From NCBI RefSeq assembly GCF_002305895.1, contig NZ_CP022203.1, forward strand, positions 1,776,501-1,840,500: a stretch of DNA of 64,000 nt. Direction: 5' to 3'. The position numbers and the translations under genes are program-made. Below the pieces are notes generated by a model. The model did not search any database, was not told where the DNA came from, and worked only from the letters and a program-made list of their open reading frames with translations. Numbering within the stretch: the stretch's first letter is position 1; each line of letters begins with the position of its first letter. The DNA is from Corallococcus macrosporus DSM 14697 (lineage in GTDB: Bacteria; Myxococcota; Myxococcia; Myxococcales; Myxococcaceae). This document shows, one piece after another, positions 8,771-17,386 of the stretch.

Positions 8771-9682
8771 TCAGCCTTGGTTGTTGTCCTTCCCAGGTCC
8801 AGGTTGCGCTTCAAAGAACCTGTTCCTGCGCGCGTAGTACCAGGGCACGGGATTCTCAGGAGTCTGCTGTGCTACCTTGTAAACATTGACGGCATCGTTG
8901 ATGGATCCGTGGACCATGAGATCTGCCAGATCCTCAGCGGCTCCCTCCGAGTCGGCTTCGAACTGCAGTTCGAAGCCGACAACCCCCCACCTGAGGACGT
9001 GAAAGAGGTCGCCCAGAAGCTGCTCGAAGATGTCGAGCTGTCCTTGGATCTCATCCAGTGGCTGAAAGTACTGGTGCCGGTCGAAGCTGCGGTACTCGTA
9101 ACGGTGCGCACGGACGTGATTGCGGTCTCTGACCACGGGTTCTGTGCTCTTCATGAATCGTCTAATGAGCGCCCCTACGCCTTCTGGAGTGACTGGGTAC
9201 TCATCGGGAAATAGGCGAGCCAGGGACGCATTGATACTTCCTGCGATGCGCTCACGGTTATGCTGCTGTGTCTCTGCTTCGATGCGAGCGCGATCCGCGC
9301 CTCGCATGTCGCCGAAGAGCATTATGGGTTGCGGAGGGATCTCCGATGGCTCACACCGCCGCAAGCGGGCGCAGTCTTTTTTCAGGCGGTTCAGAAGGCC
9401 AGAGCCCTCAACAAGGCGCTCTCGGATGGATGCGAGGTCGATGACGAAGACATCGAAGCTATCGCGAAGGAGTTGCAACACAGCATCGTTCCATAGCCCC
9501 GGCGCTCTGGGGCCCGTGTTCTGACTGCGGAGGCGGTCGATGAGCTTGTCGATGGACATGGTTGTCGCGAGCAGGAGCGGGAAACGCCGCTTCGTCACGA
9601 CGTAGGCGTTGATGACCTCGTCCAGTAGTTCCAGTAGTTCATCCTGTGGCTTTGCCGGAGTCGAAGAGTCATCGGCCGTCAT
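8771..9682 (-). CDS. HEPN-like (AbiU2-like) protein, hypothetical
   Basis: 303 residues from the ATG at 9682 (MTADDSSTPAKPQDELLELL); a start 24 bases further upstream is possible. The protein is largely helical. Near residue 180 it has RDRNHVRAHRYEYRSFDRHQ, which fits the R-x(4-6)-H motif of HEPN ribonuclease or AbiU2-like domains, after a long helix (GVGALIRRFMKSTEPVVRDR). HEPN proteins are RNA-cleaving toxins or effectors in abortive infection. The fit here rests on one motif, so the family call is tentative. It faces the HNH_5 gene tail to tail. Confidence 0.6.
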   Translation of the reverse strand: MTADDSSTPAKPQDELLELLDEVINAYVVTKRRFPLLLATTMSIDKLIDRLRSQNTGPRAPGLWNDAVLQLLRDSFDVFVIDLASIRERLVEGSGLLNRLKKDCARLRRCEPSEIPPQPIMLFGDMRGADRARIEAETQQHNRERIAGSINASLARLFPDEYPVTPEGVGALIRRFMKSTEPVVRDRNHVRAHRYEYRSFDRHQYFQPLDEIQGQLDIFEQLLGDLFHVLRWGVVGFELQFEADSEGAAEDLADLMVHGSINDAVNVYKVAQQTPENPVPWYYARRNRFFEAQPGPGKDNNQG

Positions 9683-9706
9683 GTGGCCCATCATCACACA
9701 AACCAC

Positions 9707-10009
9707 TCCGGCCGTGGGAAGCAGTCGTGACTGCTTCTTCTCGAACGGGAGCTTCCTGGGCGCTTCATGGGCGGCGGTGGATGCTTCCCGGTCCAGAACG
9801 AGGTGCGCGATGCCTCCGGTAATTCCCTCTACCTATCGGTGACGGTGGTGCTCGATGTCTGCGAGCACGTCTCTCGCATCTTCCTGACGCAGTGCGGCCT
9901 TGATGCGCTCATGATGCGGCGACTACGTTTGGTGCATGCGCTACCCAATGTGGGAAGCGCTCATGCGCAACCGGTGTAGACTGGCTCCTTCCCAAACGCA
10001 GAGAGACAG
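9707..10009. other. Intergenic, no gene supported
   Basis: About 300 bases. Short frames exist on both strands (9767-9979 plus; a run on minus near 9900) but neither has a start, ribosome site and protein-like composition together. It may be decayed coding sequence. Confidence 0.35.
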
Positions 10010-10225
10010 ATGCCAGCAAGCGAGTGGAAACCAGCGGAACTGGACGTCCTATTGAAGGCGCTCAAGACGTCCCATCTGGATGTGAAAGTGAAGCGCGCCT
10101 TGGCGCACGAGGTGCGGAACCAGTGCCTTGGCGGCACGGGCTACGACCAGGCCATGGCGCAGTCTATCCTCAAGAAGCTTGGGTACGACGAGCTGCCGCA
10201 GCGCGAGAGCACGCAGGAGGAGTGA
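10010..10225 (+). CDS. Small hypothetical protein
   Basis: 71 residues (MPASEWKPAELDVLLKALKT...), charged and helical, no family recognised. A purine-rich ribosome site (AGAGAGAC) lies 5-8 bases before the ATG, and codon composition looks genuine. It sits alone upstream of the methyltransferase gene, with 260 bases between. Confidence 0.55.
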   Translation: MPASEWKPAELDVLLKALKTSHLDVKVKRALAHEVRNQCLGGTGYDQAMAQSILKKLGYDELPQRESTQEE

Positions 10226-10484
10226 CCCAGAGGTGTGGCGGCGGACCCGGTGGGGTCGCGCGCCCAGCGTTGCCCAGAGCGTTTCAGCTCAACGTGGAAG
10301 GACCCAGAGGACTGGAGCAGCGGGGAGGCTCCAGAACCTCAGAGCTAGGCTTCGCTCTTGTTGATTCCGCACGGTTTCGATGCATGAAGGAAACGTCGTC
10401 CGCGGCTTGCTCGCTCCGGATGACGTGCGCGGGATGTGGTTGCCGGATGTGGGATAGAGGCGGCGGGTAGTGTATAGTTAGGCC

Positions 10485-11147
10485 ATGGGCTTCCTGGGAT
10501 ATGATACTCGGATCGATTGGCCAACGGGCGAACTCGCCGTCCTGCTGTCAATGCTTAAGCCCGGCCGCGCACTCGAACTCGGTGCGGGTCACGGCACGGA
10601 AGCAATCTTTCTGGCCAGTCACGGGTGGAAGGTAGTCGCAGTGGAGAAAGACCGTGCCGCAGTTGAGGAGGCACGGCGGAGAGTGCAGCGGCTGAGTAAG
10701 GTTGTTCGCCGACGTCTTACCTTCCTCGAAAAAGATGCAACTACGTTTCGTGAGGAGGCCCCCGGCTCATTCGATATGGTTGTGGAGCGACTTGTTTATC
10801 AGAACCTCTTCCGTGATGTGGCAGCCGGACAGAGCGCGTTGGCTCGGACCTACACGAAGAGACGCCGAGGACTAATTCAGGGTGCGGCATACGCACTGAA
10901 GTCCGGATGCATTTTTATCATGCGGACTAGACCCTTCCGGATGGGCAAGTGGGGACGGGTTGCGCTGTCGGACTCTAGGCTGACGGTGCAAGATTTTAGG
11001 CTGGCCGAGAAGTATTTCTACGTGGGCAACGAGGTCGGGTTCAGGTCTGTTGTGACGCCATGGGAACCCCATGCATCCACGCTCGTGTCCTCGTATCTCG
11101 ACGTGAGTGTCCTGGTGCTGCATCGAAATGAGAAGCCGTACCCCTGA
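10485..11147 (+). CDS. SAM-dependent methyltransferase (class I)
   Basis: 220 residues. Rossmann-fold SAM-binding motif I is clear: ALELGAGHGTEAIFLA (about 27-42), followed by motif II acid VVAVEKDRAAVEEA and motif III LTFLEKDATTF. Motif IV is degenerate (SFDMVVERLVYQNL), not the NPPY/DPPY of DNA adenine or cytosine-N4 methylases, so a DNA target is not supported. The substrate is unknown. A TATAGT box 7 bases upstream of the ATG suggests a leaderless transcript (inference). Confidence 0.8.
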   Translation: MGFLGYDTRIDWPTGELAVLLSMLKPGRALELGAGHGTEAIFLASHGWKVVAVEKDRAAVEEARRRVQRLSKVVRRRLTFLEKDATTFREEAPGSFDMVVERLVYQNLFRDVAAGQSALARTYTKRRRGLIQGAAYALKSGCIFIMRTRPFRMGKWGRVALSDSRLTVQDFRLAEKYFYVGNEVGFRSVVTPWEPHASTLVSSYLDVSVLVLHRNEKPYP

Positions 11148-11762
11148 GTACGGGGCGGAGGCAGTGAGCCCGTAGGTTCCTGCGAAGGCGTCCCTTGGCC
11201 CTCCCGAGTGCGCGGGACCGTTTGCATCGTTCCTGACGTACGGCATCAACTGTGCCGCGAAACTCCCGTCAGTCGTGGCGATGACGCAGCGGCCGAGTTT
11301 TCGGGAGGTGCAATCATCCGCTGGAGGATCAGCGGAGCTGTGAATGCCCTGGGGCCGTGTCCACCGCTGACGCCTACCTCCCTTGGGGGATTGCCCCTCC
11401 CACGCGCCCGACGCCTACTGCTATCGGAGGAGGCGCCCCCATGCGGATGCGGCTGACGCAGGATGTGGAGCAGGAGGCCGATGGCCGGCGGGAGCTGACG
11501 GTGGAAGTATTCGTCCATGAGCGGCGCGGCGGCGTCGCTGAGCTCCAGCCCGCAGGCGCTGAGTGCCGCGTGCGGTGGCTGCGTGGGACGGCGGACCTCA
11601 ACCGCCAGGGCAGCGGCACGGCCACGGTGCGGGTGGCGGCGCCGGGGCTGTACCGCGTGCGGAGCGTCGCGAGTGCCCGGCATGCCCGGGACGCCTATGT
11701 CGAGGTGACGGAAGAGAATGGTGCCCTCGGTGAGCGTCAAGGTAGTTGTCGCGTGAGAGAGT

Positions 11763-12872
11763 TCAACCGATGCGCTTCAACTCCTGCACTGCCGGGGTGG
11801 GGTTCGGGGAGGGGTTGAGGCGCACCGGGCCTGCCGGTGTCCAGTCTCGAGTGTGGCGGCTCCATCGCTCAGGATGACGGGCTTGGGCGCGCTGGTACAC
11901 CTGATGGCGCCGGGCGAGCAGCGCCGTCTCGCGACTGAAGTGTCTGTCGTCAGGCGTGACGAAGCGGATGGCGGAGTGCAGGTGCTCGGTGTTGTACCAA
12001 TGCACGAAGCGCGTCACCCAGCAGTGCGCGTCCTCGACGGATGCGAAGGGGCGCCGCGGGAAGCTGGGGCGGTACTTCAGCGTACGGAAGAGAGCCTCGG
12101 AGAAGGCGTTGTCGTCCGAGACGCGGGGCCGGCTGAAGGAGGGCGTCACGCCCAGCCATTGCAGGGTGGCCAGCAGCGTGGCGCCCTTCATCGGGCCGCC
12201 GTTGTCCGAGTGCAATACCAGCCCCTCGGGACAGCCCGCCTCCTGCCAGCAGCGGCGGATGAGGGCCGCGGCATGCTCGGACGACTCCTCCTCGTGTACC
12301 GCGAAGCCCATGATGCGCCGGCTGAAGACGTCCACCACCAGGTACAGGTAGAGGAAGGCTCCCTTCACCGGGCCCTTCAGGTAGGTGATGTCCCAGCTCC
12401 ACACCTGATTGGGCCCGGTGGCCAGGTGCTCGGCCCGGAGCCTGGGCGTGGGGGCCCTGGCGCAGCCTCGGTGGGTGAGTTGCCCCGCCTCGCGCAGCAC
12501 CCGGTAGATGCTCGCCTCGCTGGCCACGTACTCGCCCCTGTCGGCCAGCCGGGGCACAATCTGCTTGGGCGAGACGTCGCGGAACTCCTCGCTGTTGGCC
12601 ACTGCCAGGATGCGGCGTCTCTCCACTTCCGACAGCCGGTTGGCGGGCCGGGTATGCGGACCGCACCTGCCGTCCTGGGCCGTTTCGGGCTTCCTCCAGC
12701 GCTGGACGGTGCGAGACGTCACCCCGAGTCGCTCGCAGACGGCCTCCAGCCTCACGCCCTTCTCCAGCGCCTCGTCGACGAGGGCAAGCGTCATTTCTCG
12801 CGCCTCTCGTCCACTGCGTCGTCCTCGTCTTCCGGGGACTTCTCGTCCCAGCCCATCCCCTGAAGTTTTTTT
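11763..12872 (-). CDS. IS3-family OrfB (integrase-type DDE transposase)
   Basis: Expressed as a fusion with OrfA by frameshifting at 12866-12873. The OrfB frame carries an HTH_21-like region (ILAVANSEEFRDVSPKQIVP), then the rve catalytic core: WSWDITYLKGPVKGAFLYLY (first Asp), LVLHSDNGGPMKG (second Asp), DDNAFSEALFRTLKYRPSFP (Glu), and ends HWYNTEHLHSAIRFVTPDDR. The order and spacing are those of IS3 transposases. All three catalytic residues are present. The last 60 residues are basic. An internal ATG (EMTLALVDEALEKG) could start free OrfB. Confidence 0.9.
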   Translation of the reverse strand, partial: KKTSGDGLGREVPGRRGRRSGREAREMTLALVDEALEKGVRLEAVCERLGVTSRTVQRWRKPETAQDGRCGPHTRPANRLSEVERRRILAVANSEEFRDVSPKQIVPRLADRGEYVASEASIYRVLREAGQLTHRGCARAPTPRLRAEHLATGPNQVWSWDITYLKGPVKGAFLYLYLVVDVFSRRIMGFAVHEEESSEHAAALIRRCWQEAGCPEGLVLHSDNGGPMKGATLLATLQWLGVTPSFSRPRVSDDNAFSEALFRTLKYRPSFPRRPFASVEDAHCWVTRFVHWYNTEHLHSAIRFVTPDDRHFSRETALLARRHQVYQRAQARHPERWSRHTRDWTPAGPVRLNPSPNPTPAVQELKRIG

Positions 12873-13378
12873 TCGAGCACCAGCAGCGCCGCCGTCTCGG
12901 CCAGCGCCTTCTCCTTGCGCCGCAGCTCCCGCTCCAGCTCCTTCACGCGCTTCTCCGACGAGGCCAGTCGGCGACGCTGGCTGGCCGTCAGTGGCCCGGA
13001 GGACTCGCCCGACAGGGCCCCGGCAGCCACCTGCCGCCACTCCTTCAACTGCGCCTCGTGCAGCCCCTCGCGGCGCAGCAACGCCCCCAACTTCTCACCC
13101 TCAAGCCCCTGGGCCACCACCAGCACGCGCAGCTTCTCCTCGGGCGTCCACTTCTTCGGGCCAGCGGGCTTCTTCTCCTCGGGCGGCGGCGTCATCGCCG
13201 CTACCCTACGCGCCTCGCGCAACCACTGCGACAGCGTCGGCTGCGAGACTCCCACCTGGCGGGCGAGCGCCGCAGCACTCACCGCGCCTGGCCCCACCAT
13301 CCGCTTCACCATCTCCGCCTTGAATGCATCCGTGTACGACACAGCTACCTGCCTGTACTCGCCCCCGGGGGTGGTCAA
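12791..13378 (-). CDS. IS3-family OrfA (helix-turn-helix protein)
   Basis: 195 residues. Two helix-turn-helix segments: SAAALARQVGVSQPTLSQWL (about 34-53) and a second around KLGALLRREGLHEAQLKEWR. A coiled coil follows (KRVKELERELRRKEKALAE), as in IS3 OrfA proteins that bind the terminal repeats and regulate transposition. It ends in an acidic tail. The last part overlaps the OrfB frame by about 250 bases, with the slippery run inside the overlap. Confidence 0.85.
   Translation of the reverse strand: MTTPGGEYRQVAVSYTDAFKAEMVKRMVGPGAVSAAALARQVGVSQPTLSQWLREARRVAAMTPPPEEKKPAGPKKWTPEEKLRVLVVAQGLEGEKLGALLRREGLHEAQLKEWRQVAAGALSGESSGPLTASQRRRLASSEKRVKELERELRRKEKALAETAALLVLEKKLQGMGWDEKSPEDEDDAVDERREK
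12866..12873 (-). other. Programmed -1 frameshift site in IS3
   Basis: Run of eight A (minus strand) read GAA AAA AAA C in the OrfA frame. It contains the A-AAA-AAA heptamer, and OrfB is in the -1 frame, matching the classical IS3 mechanism for making OrfAB. Confidence 0.8.
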
Positions 13379-14182
13379 CTCGGCCGGTCAGCCGAGGCGA
13401 CAACTTCCCTGACACAGGGGGCCCTCCACGCCACCGTCCTCGGGGTGGACGAACAGGTTCCGCGCACGACAGGGCCCACGCCCCAGGCCCTGGAAGAGCG
13501 ATTCGGCATCACCTCGGCCCGAACTGCGCGCGCGGCCCAGCGGCGTGATGCGGCTGACGCGCTCGCGGACCAGCTCGAGGCGGGCTGTGTCCACGCCATC
13601 CTGCCGCACGTGGTCCTCACCGTGGAGGGGCTGGAGGTGCCGCCCCGCCAGGCCGTCAGCGACAAGCAGCTCGCCTACGCGCGCGCCGTCCGTGCGAGTG
13701 CCGTCCATGGCTTCCTCAGTGCGATGCTGGCGCGCAGCGCGCTCCAACGTCGAGGAGCAGATGCCGATGCTCGCCGGCTGGGTGCAGAGCCACCTGCGTG
13801 CGGAGACGGAGAGCCGCTTCTGGCTGGACGGCCAGGTGCCCGCGGCCTCGGACATCGGCGTGTTGGGCGAGGCCTTCCGCGCGGCACGAGCCGCGAAGGT
13901 GGAGATGCCCGCGGACCCGCTGCTCCACATCGACCTGGCGTGGCCATGAGCCTGACGGTGATGTCAGACCATCTGGTGTGCTGCTCCTGGCCGCCACGCC
14001 CAGGGCACAGGTGCAGCAGCAGCCCAGGGGCGTCGACGGGCTTTCCCGACTGATTGCTCGCACACTCCGACGGCCGTCCTCAATCGTGGTCGCCGAGACC
14101 CGCAAGCGCCCGTGGACAGGTCACTCGGCATAACGTGGTGCATCGCGTTGCGGGTTGGCAGCACCCATGCGGACATGTGGTT

Positions 14183-14204
14183 GACAGGATGCTTGCATCT
14201 TGTC
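14183..14204 (+). promoter_or_regulatory. Near-perfect palindromic operator over a -35 box
   Basis: Arms GACAGGATGC and GCATCTTGTC separated by TT; 9 of 10 positions pair. The left arm overlaps TTGACA at 14181-14186, a consensus -35 hexamer. The site ends 12 bases before the ATG of the XRE-type gene, so autorepression is likely (inference). Confidence 0.7.
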
Positions 14205-14216
14205 ATTCTGTCCTAC

Positions 14217-14567
14217 ATGTCATGGACGGCAAGTGAAATTCGAGCACTCCGGGAGCGACTGCGGATGGAGCCCGCGCAGTTTGCGTCCCTGCTTGGAGTG
14301 GACCTCCGAACAGCCCATCGCTGGGAGACCGGCGAAGCCAAGCCCACGGGGGCTGCGGAGGCCGTCATGACGGGGCTGCGGGAAAGCCTCGATAAGCGGC
14401 CAGATGCCGGGCCAGCTCTCGCGAAGTTCGTGCTGGGAGCCGCTGCGGTGGGAGGGCTCGCGTACCTCATCGTGAAGCTCTTCGATGTGGCAGCCGAGAA
14501 GGAGAAAGGAGGTGGGAGCGAGGGTGAGAGCACGCCCTCGGGCCCGAACGCTTCGGGCGCTTCGTGA
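14217..14567 (+). CDS. XRE-type DNA-binding protein with C-terminal membrane helix
   Basis: 116 residues starting MSWTASEIRALRERLRMEPA. Residues 5-45 form an XRE/MqsA-like helix-turn-helix (FASLLGVDLRTAHRWETGEA with PTGAA after it). Residues 60-85 are a hydrophobic helix (FVLGAAAVGGLAYLIVKLF), followed by a charged tail. A membrane-anchored repressor is therefore predicted. The start was placed at 14217 because the frame further upstream is operator and promoter. A palindrome over its -35 box and a terminator at 14581-14624 make this a self-contained transcription unit. Confidence 0.75.
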   Translation: MSWTASEIRALRERLRMEPAQFASLLGVDLRTAHRWETGEAKPTGAAEAVMTGLRESLDKRPDAGPALAKFVLGAAAVGGLAYLIVKLFDVAAEKEKGGGSEGESTPSGPNASGAS

Positions 14568-14580
14568 CGAACGCCGGGCA

Positions 14581-14624
14581 ATCAAAAGGGGGATCGCGTT
14601 GGCGCGCGACCCCCCTCGTTTGAT
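14581..14624 (+). terminator. Terminator hairpin of the XRE-type gene
   Basis: Long imperfect stem: outer ATCAAA/TTTGAT, inner AGGGGG/CCCCCT and TCGCG/CGCG around a TTGG loop. It starts 14 bases after the stop codon. Confidence 0.7.
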
Positions 14625-14829
14625 GCTCGGCACGGCACCTGACGATGCTGGCCAGTGCTACCGCAAATGCTCTGGGCAACAGGTAGGCCCTAAAGGGGCT
14701 CTCCGTCAAGGTCGGGTGTCGCTGGACGTGGGACTGGGTGGGGATTCAGCAATGCAACGATCTGACTCAAGACGAATGCGGCGGATGGGCCATGGCCCTT
14801 CGCGCCGAACGCTGATGGAGAAGCAAGCG

Positions 14830-15243
14830 ATGAAGGTAAATTTTGGAACGGCAGTGAAGTGGGTACTCGGCGTGGCGGCTGTAGCCTTCGTGGGCGGCGC
14901 CTACTGGGTAGGGAAGAAGCCGCTGGCGTGGCTCCGGGCCGAGTTGCAGCGGGAGAACCAGCAGCGGCTGCAGGCTGAAAATCAGGCCGCAATTGCGGCC
15001 CGGGAGGCGCAGCAGGCGCAGCGCCAGGCGGAAGCTGCTCGTCAGCAGGCAGAGGCGGCTCGCGAGCGCGAGCAGGCGATGCGTGTGCGCGCAGAGCAGT
15101 CGGAGGCGGAGGCGACGAAGCAGAAAAAACAGGCCGAAGTCGTCGCCGCGGAATCCGCCAAACTGAAGCAGCAGCTCACCGTCGCTGAGGCCGCACAATC
15201 GGATGCTGCCGAGGACATCAGTAAGCCGGTGGCCTCCGCTTAG
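14830..15243 (+). CDS. Membrane-anchored coiled-coil protein, hypothetical
   Basis: 137 residues from the ATG at 14830, chosen because GGAG lies 9 bases upstream; an ATG at 14815 adds five residues. Residues 1-35 contain one transmembrane helix (WVLGVAAVAFVGGAYWVG). Residues 40-125 are a long coiled coil rich in Ala, Gln, Glu and Arg (AEAARQQAEAAREREQAMRV). The short basic N-terminus suggests an N-in topology with the coiled coil outside or in the periplasm. Family unknown. It is followed at once by a perfect hairpin and may pair functionally with the preceding membrane-bound regulator, which is inference from adjacency. Confidence 0.6.
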   Translation: MKVNFGTAVKWVLGVAAVAFVGGAYWVGKKPLAWLRAELQRENQQRLQAENQAAIAAREAQQAQRQAEAARQQAEAAREREQAMRVRAEQSEAEATKQKKQAEVVAAESAKLKQQLTVAEAAQSDAAEDISKPVASA

Positions 15244-15248
15244 GAATG

Positions 15249-15281
15249 AAGGCCCTCCTCCTCAGGTTGGAGGAGGGCCTT
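15249..15281 (+). terminator. Perfect 13-bp terminator hairpin
   Basis: Arms AAGGCCCTCCTCC and GGAGGAGGGCCTT with a 7-base loop, 5 bases after the stop of the coiled-coil gene. It may also serve the convergent gene ending at 15459. Confidence 0.75.
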
Positions 15282-15458
15282 CCATCCACCTGGGGTCGGA
15301 ACGTTTCACTCCGGAGGACGCGCTGAGCTGAAGATGTCATTTGAGCGTCTCGCTCGCGCGGATTGCCGCACTGCCTGACCCGGAATCGACGCACCCATGG
15401 CGTAGCGACCGGGTCTTGGGGGGAACAGGCGCACCCTGGTGTTCAATCGCCCTCTTCG

Positions 15459-17240
15459 TCAGGACTCACTGCGCGGCCCGCTGGCTGGTTCCTGGGAGCC
15501 GCTGCCGCCAGAAGGAGGCTCCTGAGTTGCCTGGTTCGAAGATGACCGCTGCCGATGGTTGAGGAGCCGAAGGAAGCACGCTGCATGGAGTGCTAGCGCT
15601 GCTTCTGATGGACCGCCGCGGGCCAGCAGTCCATGACAAACACGGTTCCGGAGGTTCAGTCCGATGGGTTCGTTAAGCAAGTTCCGCAGGTACCGCCGCC
15701 ACGGTTCGGGAAAGTTGCCTTGGAGCTGACTCATCAATTCACCAAGCGCTACGACACCTCCTGTTTTAGCTCCATCAGGTTCTCGTATGATGACCGCGCC
15801 GATGATAATGCAGAGGTCACGAATGATGGTCTCAAGCCGAGGAATAAGGACATGAAGTGCGTCGTCGAACTGGTTGTCTAGGTAGAGAAGAAGTGACCGG
15901 CTAATTCGTTCTGCAATCTCCTTGGAGATGATGTCAGTTGTGAAGAAGACTGTCGCTTCTTCCGGCGAGGGGCGTTGGTGTTTGTCGAAGATCGACTTCA
16001 GGCACAGCGGCGCCAGATGGCCCCAGAGATGAATCTGCCGAGTTTCAAGATCGATGACACCAGCTTCAAGATGTTCCTCTGGAGTAGAAACTCGCCGAAT
16101 CGGCCGCCCCTCAGAATCCAGGACAAATCGTTCGGCCATGAACTGCAATGGATAGTCTCGCATTAATTTTTGTGCTGTCGCAATGTTCTCCTCTGGCGTG
16201 TCTGTAGGTGGTCCGTGCCCCCCAAACCGACGTAAGCACTCACGCCAGTCCGCGCCGCCACTCATGTGACCTAGAAGCCAGTCTAGAGCCTCCTGCGGAA
16301 ACTCAACGGAGAATTCGTGAACATGGAGGCCGAGCGATTCTGGCCGCATGTTCTGCAGCTCAGCGCGTGCGGTTGCTACGAGATCTCGGAATCCATGTTG
16401 ACGGGCAACCTCCAGTGCTTTCTGGAGAAAGACGTGCCGCTGAAGGCCTGATGAGGCTAGCGCGACATCCCTCCATCGTTCCGCTTTGTCGCGTGCAGCG
16501 CGGATTGCTTTATCTGGTGTCTTCCGTGCCCAGTTGGCCTCTAGGTCTTTTATGGATTCAAATAGGTGCGGGTCTGCGCCATATTTCTGCGCTGCTCTTT
16601 GGAGTAGCGAATCAATGTCGGCTGGCGGGGCCATGCTGGATGCTGGTGTGAGCGTTTCGATGAGGCGGAGAGTCACTCCTGGCACTGGCTTTTCTTGAGC
16701 TAGTGCCTCCCATGCGGCAGAGATAATTTGAGTCACAGCTCTGGCGGCACCCTCCTGGTCATTCAGTGCGAGGGTGAGTTCGAGTGCTCGAGCTAGGCAC
16801 TCGGCGCGAAGAATGGGGTGCCAATCACTCTTCCCGAGGTCGAGGTACGAAGATATGGCAACGCGAGCCCTTTCATGTGGCTTGGGTTTCCATTTTCTTG
16901 TCCAGAGCAGGTCATTTAGGCGCGAGGAGACGATTGGGTGCTTAATGGTATCCGCGAGCCGGGCCCATTGGCTTAGCGTTGGGTCGGGGATTGTTTTGAG
17001 TGGGGGTGGGTATGCGTGGCCTTGTGTTGAGACCGCCGGTCCGAACTCGCCCCACTGCTCGCGTTCTTGGGCGCGTGGTCCCGCATGAAGTACGTAGTCA
17101 AATGCGATGATTGCTGCCGAGGCAGGATCATCTTCTTGAGGATTTGTGGGGCGTCGAAGCGCATCCGCCAAGTCAGACCAGCGTTCCGCTCCCGAGATGG
17201 CGGTTGTCAATTTGGCGGCGAGGATTTCGTCAAGGTTCAT
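15459..17240 (-). CDS. DUF4209-type protein (RNxxxHG motif), HEPN-like
   Basis: 593 residues. Most of the length is helical repeats with no recognised fold. Near residue 540 it has LNLRNRVCHGLLARGG, matching the conserved RNxxxHG signature of DUF4209, which is related to the R-x(4-6)-H active site of HEPN RNases. Preceding residues (RRYLRNLLNEPIG) are also typical. RNA-cleaving defence function is inference; DUF4209 itself is uncharacterised. Codon use is clearly less GC-rich than in the prophage, a sign of transfer. The IS4 copy sits upstream, between this gene and the divergent nuclease gene at 18729, and may have altered its promoter. Confidence 0.7.
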   Translation of the reverse strand: MNLDEILAAKLTTAISGAERWSDLADALRRPTNPQEDDPASAAIIAFDYVLHAGPRAQEREQWGEFGPAVSTQGHAYPPPLKTIPDPTLSQWARLADTIKHPIVSSRLNDLLWTRKWKPKPHERARVAISSYLDLGKSDWHPILRAECLARALELTLALNDQEGAARAVTQIISAAWEALAQEKPVPGVTLRLIETLTPASSMAPPADIDSLLQRAAQKYGADPHLFESIKDLEANWARKTPDKAIRAARDKAERWRDVALASSGLQRHVFLQKALEVARQHGFRDLVATARAELQNMRPESLGLHVHEFSVEFPQEALDWLLGHMSGGADWRECLRRFGGHGPPTDTPEENIATAQKLMRDYPLQFMAERFVLDSEGRPIRRVSTPEEHLEAGVIDLETRQIHLWGHLAPLCLKSIFDKHQRPSPEEATVFFTTDIISKEIAERISRSLLLYLDNQFDDALHVLIPRLETIIRDLCIIIGAVIIREPDGAKTGGVVALGELMSQLQGNFPEPWRRYLRNLLNEPIGLNLRNRVCHGLLARGGPSEAALALHAACFLRLLNHRQRSSSNQATQEPPSGGSGSQEPASGPRSES

Positions 17241-17386
17241 ACCGTCCTCATGTTAATGCTGGGCTCCCTTGATAGCGCACATCGCCTTCCCACGGTTCGT
17301 CGATGTAGGACAAGGCGCTTCTGTCCTAGCTTACCATCTCCAATCGTCCTGGAGAGTGGTGCCTCGGGTTGCCTCTTGTGCCACCC

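Larger units (their letters stand above)
11744..13405. mobile_element. IS3-family insertion sequence
   Basis: Ends AGTTGTCGC (11744-11752) and its inverse GCGACAACT (13397-13405) enclose overlapping orfA and orfB on the minus strand. The ends were placed by the inverted repeat and by restoration of the interrupted reading frame. No clear target duplication is visible outside them. Confidence 0.8.
11441..13949 (+). pseudogene. Unrecognised gene split by IS3 and frameshifted
   Basis: The 5' part, 11441-11743, reads MRMRLTQDVEQEADGRRELT through RHARDAYVEVTEENG. Joining 11743 directly to 13406 keeps the frame (GERQG-SLTQGALHATVLGVDE), since the inserted 1662 bases are a multiple of three. The 3' part continues with LEERFGITSARTARAAQRRD and HVVLTVEGLEVPPRQAVSDK. 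Near 13735 the frame shifts by one base, and the sense sequence goes on as NVEEQMPMLAGWVQSHLRAE to DPLLHIDLAWP at 13949. The intact protein would be about 280 residues. No known family was recognised; the N-terminal 100 residues look like a beta-rich Ig-like domain. Both lesions make it non-functional unless the IS excises precisely. Confidence 0.65.

Noticed and set aside
9609-9842. Short frame with a run of Ser
   Set aside because: Low-complexity shadow of the HEPN-like gene.
13058-14053. 331-residue plus-strand frame
   Set aside because: Chimera of IS3 antisense and the real 3' part of the disrupted gene, which itself changes frame at 13735.
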